A stretch of DNA of 64,000 nucleotides from Bacteroidota bacterium (lineage in GTDB: Bacteria; Bacteroidota; Bacteroidia; AKYH767-A; OLB10). The position numbers and the translations under genes are program-made. Positions 50,287 to 62,340 of this stretch are shown in pieces; the first letter of the stretch is position 1, and every line of letters begins with the position of its first letter. Where the stretch lies: the NCBI GenBank assembly GCA_016721435.1, contig JADKIC010000017.1, positions 1 through 64,000 of the forward strand, read 5' to 3'. The notes beneath the pieces were generated by a model. The model was not told where the DNA came from. It saw only the letters and a list, made by a program, of their open reading frames with translations, and did not search any database.

Positions 50287-53200
50287 TTAAGGATGTACTG
50301 AGCCGATAAAGTTAAAGATGTTATTATCCACTATCGACTGATCCACGATATCAACAAATCCATCTCCATTCAGATCAGACACCACATACCCCGAACTGAA
50401 ATTCGAGATATCATTATCCACTACGCCCTGATCGAGAATGTCGATAAAATCATCCTGCGGCATCAGATCTCCGCTGTAGAAAGCCCAAACACCCGGTGCT
50501 ATTTCCCGCTGGTTGGAGCCATAGGCTTGTGATGCTGCAGTGGTGAAATTATAGATAGTAGGTGCAGTAAACATGATGAGATTTGACCATGTTTGAATTA
50601 CATTCCGATGATAGATGACGATGTATCCATTTTGTCCGACCACATTTACAGGAAATGTAATTGAAACCTGACCGTTGGTATTGATGATTGCTGAATCGGC
50701 GGCAAGAACAGTAGTCGTAGATAAACCATCACGCAGTTCAACGTAGATCACATCACATTCCGTCGAACTCATACCAATACCTGAATTAAGAAGCACAGGT
50801 TGCATTCCAGAGATTCCGTCGTAGTACCCTTCAAAAATAGCGGTAATATTAAACGTTGTTCCACCTGTACATCCTTCGTCCGTTAAACCATCACAATCAT
50901 CGTCTATGGCGTTACCACACACTTCTGCAGCACCCGGATTAACATCACCATTTGAATCATCACAATCCAGGTTATTGAGTGCACCAAATGCTGCTTGCAT
51001 AGGCGAACAGGTAATGAATGAAGGTGATTGATTATCGCCATATTCATCCTGGTCCGCATCGGGCCATACCGTAAAGAAATCACCTTCGTCCACCAGACCA
51101 TCACAATCATTATCGATATAATCGCAGAACTCAGTGTAGCCGGGATTAACAGAGAAACTATTGTCATTACAATCCGTGCTATCCGTCGTATAACCGGGTA
51201 ATAATTGGATTGGCAAGCAAGATAAAATACTTACTGCCGGATTACCATAATCATCAAAATCCAAATCCTGATAATAGGTATAGAAAACGGCATCTGTATC
51301 CACAATTCCATTGCAGTTATCATCTATTCCATTGGTACAATTTTCATAGGCACCGGGATAAACAGTATTTAACAAATCATTACAATCCAAATTATTAGTT
51401 GAATACCCGGAACCTGGATACGTACAAGAAACGATAGCCGGACCTGAACCTGAAACCACATTGACATACTCTCTGAAATCAAGATCATCAATGGTACTCG
51501 ACATCCATGTCGACATAAAACTATCATAATAATAAAGCGCACCACCGGCATGAGCTCCGGGGGTTGCACCATTGCTGCGCCAGAGCCTAATAAAGTCTGA
51601 AGAAGGTACTGCTCCTTTGATTACAAAATAATAAGAATTTCCTGCAAGCGCAGGTGTAATGTTCGGAATATTTACTGTTTGCCATCCCAATGTATTAATC
51701 GTTAAAGCTTGAGAATAGAGTAATGTCCCGCTACCCGGAACTCCTCCCGAATACAATTCGAATACTGCATCAAAACTACCATCACTTAATGATTCAACAT
51801 TAAACTGAATCGAATTCAACATTCCGGTTTGCGCCGCAGTGAAGGTTTGAGCGAGGGAAATTTCCATAAATCCATCGTTAAATACCACTTCAGATGCGGT
51901 TGTCACTTCACTCGCAGCATCAAGTACAACAGTGCTGACACCTTCTACTCAAATCCATCCTGATCCATGTCTGCATACCAGTTCTGAGGTCCGGGATTTG
52001 CATCTGTATCAATAATACCATTACAATTATCATCAATCAAATTATTACAAATTTCAATGGCAACAGGATTCACTGTACTATCAAGATCATTACAATCCGT
52101 ACTATTAATCGCATAGCCGGGCCCTGGATAAGTACAAGAAACGATAGCCGGACCTGAACCTGAAACCACATTGACATGCTCTCTGAAATCAAGATCATCA
52201 ATGGAACTCGACATCCATGTCGACATAAAACTATCATAATAATAAAGCGCACCACCGGCATGAGCTCCGGGGGTTGCACCATTACTGCGCCAGAGATACA
52301 GCACGTCCGGTGAAGGCACTGCTCCTTTGATTACAAAATAATATGAGCTTCCTGCAATCACCGGTGTATTGTTCGGAATATTTACTATTTGCCATCCCAA
52401 TGTGTTAATTGTTAAAACTTGAGAAAAGAGTAATGTCCCGCTTCCCGGGACACCTCCCGAATACAATTCAAATACCGCATCAAAACTACCATCACTCAAT
52501 GATTCTACATTAAACTGAATAGTGTTAAACATGCCGGTTTGCGAAGCGGTGAAGGTTTGAGCGAGGTGATTTTCCATAAATCCATCATTAAATACCACTT
52601 CAGATGCGGTTGTCACTTCACTCGCAGCATCAAGTAAAACAGTGCTTATTCCTTCTACTCCAAATCCATCCTGGTCGATATCTGTATACCATGAAAAAGG
52701 TGTGGATGATTCATACACTTGTATTACTGTACTTGGTGACTGACATAAACCATTACTAACGATGAGACCGTAATATCCTCCGCTATCCACTGATATCGAT
52801 GATGTTGTTGCCCCGGTGGACCAAAGATATGTTTGCTCGAGTCCGATACCGACTGCATCAATTTCATTCCAGTCAGGTACAGCGGGTGAATTCAAGGCAA
52901 TTCTGATTTCAGAAACAGGAAAAGAAGTCAATGGAAAAGTAACATGAAGCTTTCGTGCTACCGAAGGTTGTGGAGATGCAGTAGCGGTATAAACAACCTC
53001 GAAGAGGCCGGTGTTTGGATTCTTCACATACACCGTATCCACCGCGCCGGGGTTATACGTTTCATAAATATCAATCAAATTGATGGGTGCTGGATTAGTG
53101 TAAGCTAATTGTATATGCTCGCGCTGGTCATCAGTGTTCAGTGAAGCCCAGGCAAAAGATATATCTCCATAAGCAGGGAATACATTCGGCGCACCTAGAA

Positions 53201-56200
53201 TCTGATAGGCAAACCAGCCCGGAGGAAGGAGATTATACTCAGAACTATAAGAAGTAACGGTGCTGCCATACCGTAAATCAATTATTGCATTAGCGGTATC
53301 GGCAGAGAGCGTGATTGTATCCCCGGTACAAAAATAGAATGAGGGACTACTATTAATAACGGGTGCCGCAGGAACAGGTACCACATTCAAGTGATAGGGC
53401 TGGCTGGTTGTTGTACATCCCAGATAATTTGTCACAGTAACGGTATAATCACCTGATGCAGTGGGTTGAATAGAGTATGTTGTTTCACCTCCTGGTGCCC
53501 AGAGATAAGAGAATGCAAAAACCTTTTCCGGATTGTTCACAGGAGTTCCGTAAAAGTTAAGTGATGCATAATTCATCAGCAGTAAAGGTCTTTCATCAAA
53601 TTTATAATATGCCAGTAATCCCGTTGCAGAAGGCAAAACAGGAGATAGTATTCCTGATTGTATTTCAGCTGCAGTTCGGGGTAGATTCCAGATTCTCACT
53701 TCATCCATATCACCGGTGAAATAATTTGGCGCCTCAAGACCATTCGGACGACCGATACTGAAGGAACCAATGTTCGGATCCGGACCAGTCATGTAGGTTA
53801 CACTTGCAGTTCTGTTGACTCCATCTACGTAAATAGCTCCGCTTCCCGGCAATATGCTGTAATCTCTTACTACAGCCACATGATGCCAGTTACCATCATT
53901 TACAGCAAGATTGCTAAAAATATAATTATTGCCATACCCGACAAAAGCAGGGTGACCACTCGCATCAATATAAAACGCACGTTCTCCTGCTTCCCAAATA
54001 TTATCATTATTGCTACTCACTACTATTCCTTCTCCTGTACCGGTGGTACGCACCCAAGCCTCGATGGTAAAACTAGCATCGTTTAGATTGGTGATGTCTG
54101 CACCCAAATCAACCCATTGCTGATTACCATTGAAATTACCGGCAAGATTAATTGGATTAACAATAAGTTCAATAAAATCTCCCTGACAAATAGTATTATT
54201 GATGGAAGACGGTATAATAGTAACTGAATCCGCAATATTTTCCAGTACCTGTACGCTACAACTGCTCAGGCAACTGTTATCGGCGGAAACACTCACCGTA
54301 TACGATCCCGCACTTAATCCGGAAATTGTAGCTGTGGTTGCACCGTTGCTCCATTGAAAAGAATAAATAGTAGAATTTCCTGTAACAGTTGCCGGCGTGG
54401 AAAGCATATTTTTAATGGTTAACCCATCTGCATCACTCACCATTACAACAGGAATAGTAATTGCGTAAATATTCGCTGCTCCCATATTAACAGGAGGACC
54501 CGGGATATTATTTACAATCACCACTCCAACCGCTCCGGCAGTTTGTGCATTGTACACTTTTTGTTCAAAGGAACAGGTTCCTCTGTCAATCAATGCCACC
54601 TTCCCTGCAAAAAAACCGGGAGGATAAGGATCACAACCCAAATCAGGATTTGAAAAATAAACGAAATCACCTGCGACAGGATTTTCAAATACATTTGGTC
54701 CAAACACAGCAACTCCAACCGGAAACTGCTGTGGCGTCGGTGCTGTAATCTTTAAATTTATAGATGTATTATCGACTGTAGCAGTAGCCACTCCATCGCT
54801 CTCACCCTGACAAACGAAACTTCCACTACAGCTTAAAGCCGGACCGGGCACATTGGATAAAACAACATTAAATGTACAGGTAGAAATATTTCCGGCCTGG
54901 TCCATTGTTGTAGCAGTAACCGGAGTTATGCCCATTGGGAAAACAGTTCCAGATGGTGGATTTACTAAAAGTGTATCGATGGAAACCATAGCATCATCAA
55001 TGATGGTTCCGTAGTTACCTGCCCAGCCTTCGTTATCTTTTGAACCATGTGTAATTCTTACTTTAGTAACACCTGCCGGGTATCCGGTAAATGTATGCAC
55101 AACTTGCTGCCATACCGGAGTTGATTGCACCGGAGCAGCCATACTTCCTAAATTATATGAAGTTAATACAATGCCTGCTGAATCGAGTAATTCAGCCTTG
55201 AAATAATATTCATCCGTTGAAGAACAGCAAGAGGATGCCCGGTACCATTCACTTACATGGATCGGCGGGGCAGTATTGAGATATGCACTACTGTAACCCT
55301 TTGCAATTAAATCTACCTCCTGAGCCATTTCATCCCACCAATACGAACCACTGAAGCTAAAATTTCCGGAACGCACCTCTCCATAAGCGCCAGTATTCGC
55401 CCAACCATCTCCACCATTAAGCGTGATAACCCATCCGCTTAAATTCCCGGATTCATTGCCCGGATTAGTCAGTAAGTTCAACGGAGAAAGTCCACAATTA
55501 TCAGTAGCGGTGACGTTATAGTTTACTACAGTTGGATTAGCAGTACAAATCCGTATCGTTTGCGGACAATTGATCATAGGCGGAATTGAATCATAAAGAT
55601 TAATGGTCTGCACTAAAACAGTGGTATTTCCGCAATGGTCAATGGCCGTCCAGGTGCGATTCAGGACATAATTAAATACCCCGGACGAATATAAAACAGA
55701 ATCCGAATAACTCACCGTTAAAGCCGCATCGCAATTATCAGAAGCAGTAGGCGCAACAATAGCACCGGGCGAAATATCATCACTACAGTTTGCATTAAAG
55801 ACAGTTGGCACATTATCAAAAACGGGAGCAACGTTATCAATGATATTAATGTTTTGAATGACTACTGTAGCGTTTCCACAGATATCAGTAGCGGTCCATG
55901 TACGAATTACTGTATAATTACCATCACATATTCCATCCACAATACTATCAGAAAAAACCACAATGGGTTCACTATAATTATCGCTAAAAACAGCATTATC
56001 AGAAGGCAACTGGCTATCACAACTGATCGTGGTATCCGCCGGGACGAAAATGGCAACAGGCGGAAGGATATCCGAATAAATTGCAGGTGTTCCCGGTGTG
56101 AAAGCCACACCCCCAAAAGCGGTATTGGTAGGTGCGCTGGCAAGTAATAGCCCTGTAGCACTTAACGCTGAACCATTGGAAGTAATATTTGCAGGACTTG

Positions 56201-57254
56201 ACACTGTCACACCTACATCTGTAAACGCATAAAGACTATTCGGCTTGGTACCACTGGTATTTGCAGTAATATACAAATCAACATTACCAGTACATGCATT
56301 GAACCAACCCGTCACGCCAAATGCATTGCCGGTTAAGCTACCGCGTGCTGTCCAGGTGGCACCACTATCCGAAGAGGTATACTTAAGCAATCCACTTGGT
56401 GCTGTAGATAATGAAGCTACATACAACACATCAGGACTTGCATTTCCATCTAAATCTAAAAAAACATAGGAATACGGATCACCGGTAGTTGTCAGAAAGC
56501 CACTTAGATTAGCAAGTGTGTGCGTTCCTGAAACAGGAAGACCTGTTCCCACTGTTACCAATCTGTTGCTGCCAGAACCGGTTGAAGCATATAACTGATT
56601 ATTAAATATTCCTATTCCACGGGTATTTCCGGCATTTAAATTCGTAGCTGCGGTAACGTTACCTTGAGGAACGTAGCCCACACCAATTGTGCCCGGTGCT
56701 CCGGCTGTCCAGTAAGCAGATCCATCAATCGTCACCGCTGAACGCAATGCAGTTCCGGAATAGGCTGTGAACAATGTAGTTTTGGTATCTGATCCACCAC
56801 CGGCGTTAATTTTGGCAATAACTCGGGTATTGGTCGGGAAAGTAGTCGCCACACTGGTGGCAACTGCTGCAGTACCTGCCGTGGTATTATAACCGGTAAG
56901 TGTAAGGAACTGCCTGTCCATTGATAAATTCAAAAAACCTTCAGAGCCGGCCGTGCCACTTTGCGTTACCGCTCTATTGACAGACCCTGTTCCGGAAACG
57001 GCTGTTGCAGGCAACGTGGTTATCAAGTTTCCCGACTGAGCTGTTCCAGATAAATTATATTCTCTGATGAAAAGTGGTGTAGCCGCACTGGTGCGAGGTG
57101 CAACACCATCGCCAATGACCAGTACAGCTAACTTTCCCGGGGTGAACTGAGCTTTAAGAGAGGATAAGTTAACAAGCGAAAGGGCAAGAAAAAAAATCAA
57201 CTTAAAACGTAAAGGATGCAGTAAATCATTCATAGTAGGGTATAATTTTCTCAT
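50287..57254 (-). CDS. Giant surface protein A: HYR, PA, LamG, discoidin-like, MopE-like and dockerin-like modules (one frameshift)
   Basis: About 2,320 residues. Start 57254 (MRKLYPTMNDLLHPLRFKLI; ATG 57233 also possible) gives a signal peptide ending SLKAQ. Order: an N-terminal propeller-like domain (FTPGKLAVLVIGDGVAP ... DLDGNASPDVLYVAS), HYR/Ig-like domains (DNVAPVFDNVPTVFNANCSD), a protease-associated (PA) domain (VALIDRGTCSFEQKVYNAQT), LamG (FTIEAWVRTTGTGEG ... GDMDEVRIWN), a discoidin-like segment, a duplicated jelly-roll segment (LAQTFTASQTGMFN...), MopE-like repeats (INSTDCNDLDSTVNP, NLIDDNCNGI) and a C-terminal EGYY module ending in dockerin-like EF-hands (SDLNGDGFVDIVDQSIVDNN ... 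GSVHP). The frame is lost near 51950 where one C is missing relative to the duplicated copy at about 52660. Paralogue of the next gene. Confidence 0.84.
51410..52690 (-). repeat. 710-bp intragenic tandem duplication
   Basis: The stretches about 51410-51980 and 52120-52690 align at a constant offset of 710 bp with very few differences, including a block of more than 100 identical bases around 51495 / 52205. They encode two copies of a jelly-roll-like segment (AQTFTA..QTGM ... GSFDAVFELYSGGVPGSGTL ... SFMSTWMSS) followed by a MopE-like repeat. Confidence 0.9.
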
Positions 57255-57983
57255 TTTAATTATAGAATTTATCGTGTATTTGTAGTGAATTAGATCATTA
57301 ATAATTGTTGCACTGGTTTCTAAAGTACAACCAGCCTCCATGCTGACAAGGGGGTAAATATTGACATAAGGAATCAAAATAATACTTAAGGTTGATGGGC
57401 TTCAAGAGAAGAACTATACCCGTTTGACATCTGCATACAAGAAGGAAAGTCACCGCTACCATTACGTGAAGATGAGTTAATAACAAAATTCTGATCAGGT
57501 ATAAACGACCGTTTGGCCTATTTCCAAAGTTCATAAATTTATCCCGAATCGTATTTGCGCTAAATAAAATGAGTGGATGGTTACTTCAATCCGTTGCTAT
57601 AATGTTACTGAAAATAATTTTATCCTGCAATAACTCTATGAATCCCCTACAGTAATTATTAGTTTAATCCAAAAAATATCTAAATATAATACACCCTGGT
57701 TCCGTATTGCAATTCCAGCTTTTCAAAAGAACATCAACATAAAATAATCATACCTAATTAAATTTAAGGAAAAAGCGATACTTCATGCCGGCCTGTTTTT
57801 GAGGAAGTATATTCAAGAAAACAACTCCTGTATCAGACCTGAATTGAAGAAGTACAGAAGGATTCTATTCAGGTGATGAAAATCAAGAAAATCGATACTC
57901 ATTCATCAGGACCCGAAATCCATCAAATAAGAAGCAAGCAGCTATTTAAGCAAGCGCTCCATTCATTCTTACAACAGTAAAAT
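57255..57983. other. Intergenic region between two giant paralogues, 729 bp
   Basis: AT-rich, no credible ORF on either strand, no RNA gene recognised. It holds the 3' flank of paralogue B and the 5' flank of paralogue A (both minus). No hairpin with a T-run is obvious. Confidence 0.4.
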
Positions 57984-60900
57984 TTACGGATGCTCCGATC
58001 CAATAAAGTCAAAAATATTATTATCCACTATCGATTGATCCACGATATCTACAAATCCATCGCCGTTTAAGTCAGACACCACATACCCCGAACTGAAATT
58101 CGAGATGTCGTTATCCACTACACCCTGATCGAGAATATCGACAAACTCATCCTGCGGCATCAGATCTCCGCTGTAGAAAGCCCATACACCCGGTGCTATT
58201 TCCCGTTGATTGGAACCATAGGCCTGTGATGCTGCCGTAGTGAAATTATAGTTAGTAGTAGAACTAAAAGTAATAAGGCCGGACCATGTCTGAATAACAT
58301 TACGATGAAAAATGACGATATAACCATTCTTTCCAATCACTGAATCCGGAAAACTACAAGTTCCCGATCCCAGCGTATTTAATACCATTTCTCCTCCGCA
58401 AGTTTAGTTGTAGCAAATATCCCATCGCGCAATTCAACATGAACGGTATCACATTCATTCGAATTAAAACCGACACCGGCGTGGAGTAAAGTGGGCACCA
58501 TCCCTCCGGTACCGTTGTAATAACCTTCCAGAAGCAGGGTGAGATTTAAAGTACCGTTACAGTTTTCATCTGTCAATCCATTGCAATTCTCATCTACTCC
58601 GTTATAACATATTTCATTGGCTCCAGGATAAATTGAAGAAGCAGCATCATTGCAATCGGTTGTATTCAACACATATCCTAACGGCTGTGAACAGGATAAA
58701 GAATCCATGGCAGTACTGCCGTACGCGTCACCATCAGCATCCACATGCCAGAGCAGTGGTGCAGGCAACTCCGTCACTTCCACCGGAACGCTTACTGATT
58801 CGCAAAAACCGTTGCTTACACTAACACTATAGATTCCACCGGTAACAGCGGTAATTGAAGCTGTTGTGGCACCCGTTGACCAAAGGTAGGTTTGTTCTAT
58901 TCCAATACCTACTGCATCAATTTCATTCCAACCGGGTACGGCCGGAGAATTGATCGCAATCCGTATTTCAGCAACGTTGAAGGTAGTCACAGGAAATGAA
59001 ATATGTAACTTCCCTGATTGCGGTAATTGCGGAGAGGCGTTACCGGTATATACCACTTCGAACAAACCGGTGACCGGGTTTTTTATATAGACAGTGTCTA
59101 CCGCGCCGGGATTGTAGGTCTCATAAATATCAATAAAATTAACGGGTGCCGGATCATTGTAAAGGACTTGAATATATTCCCTGGACATCCGGATCAAAAC
59201 CGACCATGCTCCTGCAAATTTCCATAAGACGGATAAACATCAGGTGCTCCAAGGATCTGGTTCGCACTTCTATCGATTGTAGAAAATTCTGAACTGAACC
59301 CGGTAACGGAAACGCCATACCGCAATTCTGATATAGCAGCGGTGGTATCGGTATACAACGTAGCTGAATCACCGGAACAGAAATAAAATGATGCATCACT
59401 TAAAACAACCGGTATAGAAGGGTTTTCAACCACCTTGATGTAATGTGGTGCACTACTACTTGTACACCCGAGGTAATCACTCACAGTTACTGTATAATTA
59501 CCGGTTGCAGCCGCGGAAATATAAGGTAAGGTTTCTCCTCCCGGCAGCCATTGAAAACCGAAAGCATACTCTTTGGCCGGGTTGTTCACGGCAGTTCCGT
59601 AATACAATGCAGAAACGTCGTTCACGAGCGGATAACTGAGTTCTTCAAAACGATAATACGCCAGTAAACCAGAAGCAGGAACTGAAACAGCTTCTACCAT
59701 TCCCGATTGAATTTCAGCTGCTGATCTGGCTACGTTCCATATTCGCATTTCATCCATATCTCCTGTAAAAAAATTGGGTGATTCAGCACCATTCGGTCTA
59801 CCGATACTAAATGTACCTGCGTTAGGGAAAGCATTGGAAACATACGTGGAGGTACTTGTACTATTCACACCATCAATATACATTTTACCGGTACCGGGCA
59901 AAGTACTGTAATCTCTGACTACTGCGATATGATGCCAGTTCCCATCATTCACAGAAAGGGAACCGGAGATGGTGGAATTTCCATAGCCTGTAAAAGCAGG
60001 ATTTCCATTTGCATCAATATAAAATGCACGCTCTCCTTCTTCCCACACCTCATCATTGTCACTACTGATAAGTATTCCTTCTGAAGAACCGGTGGTTCGG
60101 ACCCATGCTTCAATAGTAAAACTTGCAGTGTTGAGATTTGTAATGTCGGCACCCAGATTGAACCATTGATTGATACCATTAAATTGTCCGGCAAGATTAA
60201 CAGGGTCGGCAAATAAATTCAAATAATCTCCCTGACATAAAATACTGCCGGTATCTTCAGCCAGAATATTCACCGGAGCCGGGAAATGCTCCACCACCTG
60301 TGCCTCGCAATTACTAATACAACTACCATCGGCTGTCACGCTGATCGTATATGTCCCACTACTCAAACCTGTAACTGCCGATGTAGTAGCACCGGTACTC
60401 CACAAAAATGAATACTGGGTGGTATGACCTGTTACCGTAGCGGGCTGAGCAATTAAATTTTTAATTGTTGTTCCATCAACATCACTAATCATCACCACAG
60501 GAATAGTAATGGCATACTGATTTACAGCACCCATATTTATTGGAGCTCCTGGGACATTGTTCACGATAATTACACCAATGGCACCTGCATTTTGAGCATG
60601 GTAGGCTTTGAGTTCATAGAAGCAAGTACCTCTGTCAATCAACGCTACTTTGCCTGCAAATGTTCCGGCAGGATAAGGGGCACAACCGAAATCGGGGTTG
60701 GAAAAATATATAATATCACCGTTAACAGGATTAGAAATCACATCAGGACCAAACAAAGCCTGACCAATTTGAAATGAATAATTTCCGGGAGATGTGATTT
60801 TAAATTTTAATGAATTATTGTCAACAGCAACAGACGCTGTTCCATTATTGGCTCCATTGCATATAATACTACCATTACAAGTAATAGCGGGAATTATTTG

Positions 60901-62093
60901 AGGCAACAACGTGCCCGGAGTAAAAGCAACTCCTCCAAAGGCGGTATTAGAGGCCGCGGTCGCAAGTAGTGTTCCTACGGCATTCAAAGCAGAACCATCT
61001 GCAGTAATTGCTGCAGGTGCAGCAACATTTAATGACAGATCTGTAAATTTATAAAGTTTATTGGGTTTTGCATTGATGGTATTTGCTGTGATATACAAAT
61101 CAACATTACCCGTACAGGGATTGAATTGCCCAGTGACACCAAACACATTTCCTGACAAACTACCACGCGCGGTCCAGGACGCTCCTCCATCTATAGAAGT
61201 ATATTTCAGCAAACCTGTTGGGGCCGTATTAAAAGAAGCGACATAGAGCACATCGGGACTTCCGTTACCATCGAGATCAATAAACACATAGGAATAGGGA
61301 TCACCGGTAGTCGTGAGAAAGCCAGGAGATTAGCGAGGGCTTGCGTTCCGGTAACGGGTAATCCATTGCCCACTTTCGCCAGACGATTACTTCCGGCACC
61401 GGTGGTGGTGTACAGTTGATTATTGAAAATACCAATTCCTCTGGAATTCACAGCCGACAAATTCGTAGCTGCATTAACGTTACCTTGCTGCACATATCCA
61501 ATACCAACTGTACCCGGAGCACCGGCAGTCCAGTAAGCAGATCCATTTATCGTAATGGCTGAACGGATGGCCGTGCCGGAATGCGCAGTAAAAAGTGTTG
61601 TTTTGGTATCAGGAGTTCCATTTGAATTAATTCTTCCTATTACACGTGTATTCACAGGGAAAGTGGCTGCATTGCTACTTGCTACCGCTGCTGTTCCTGC
61701 ACCGGTGTTATAGCCAACAAGTGTAAGAAAGCGACGGTCGGACGATAAATTCAAAAACCCCTCAGAAGTGGCTGTTCCGCTTTGGGTCAATGCCCGGTCA
61801 AACACTCCGGTTCCTCCCACCGCGGAAGAAGGCAATGTGGTTACGAGTGTGCCCGTTTGAGAACCGGATGAGAAATCAAATTCCTTTATAGAAACGATAG
61901 TGGCAGCTGATGTTAACGTTCCGCTTCCATCACCTACGACCAACACAGCCAGCTTACCCGGCGTAAACTGACCATATGCAGGATAGAGATAAAGGCTCAG
62001 GAGAAAGTACCAGAGTACACTGTACCTTTTTAATTTTAAACCGGCACCTTCCTTAGCAATACAATTTTTAACATTACACATATCAATATTCAC
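57984..62093 (-). CDS. Giant surface protein B, paralogue of A (frameshifted)
   Basis: About 1,370 residues over four collinear pieces (61206-62093, 59194-61287, 58379-59197, 57984-58388). N-terminus has a signal-like LKRYSVLWYFLLSLYLYPAYGQ, then FTPGKLAVLVVGDGSGT, as in protein A. It keeps the propeller-like, PA (VALIDRGTCFYELKAYHAQN), LamG (FTIEAWVRTTGSSEG ... GDMDEMRIWN), discoidin-like, one MopE-like repeat (LNTTDCNDAASSIYP, GVDENCNGLTDENC), the EGYY module and the dockerin-like tail (GSEHP), but lacks A's HYR and duplicated jelly-roll segments. Frame restored near 61320, 59200 and 58385. Start at 62093 is uncertain. Secreted; PA and LamG point to ligand or glycan binding, but no catalytic domain is visible. 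Confidence 0.82.
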
Positions 62094-62340
62094 TTTAACT
62101 TTTTTACTTCCATTACTGATGACGACTCCGCGTCAGGAATTTCATCAATTTAATTCTTTATTAGATGAACTTACTTCAGAAAAAAGTTCTTCAGGTCGAT
62201 TCATCTGCATTTATACGAGAAACACCCAGTGACAAGTTACAAAATCAGTGTAGATTTTGCAAACAATTATTACAAAAATTATTTCACTTTTTGGAAGACT
62301 TTCCTGACCAAATCCTCCACTGTCTGTTTACTGCATATCA
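62094..62340. other. Intergenic spacer upstream of paralogue B
   Basis: About 250 bp of AT-rich DNA between the haloperoxidase gene's 3' end and paralogue B's start; no ORF, no hairpin terminator, no clear promoter box. Confidence 0.35.

Noticed and set aside
57298..57534. 78-residue open frame between the giant paralogues
   Set aside because: Low-complexity, overlaps the 5' end of protein A in another frame, no similarity to anything I recognise.
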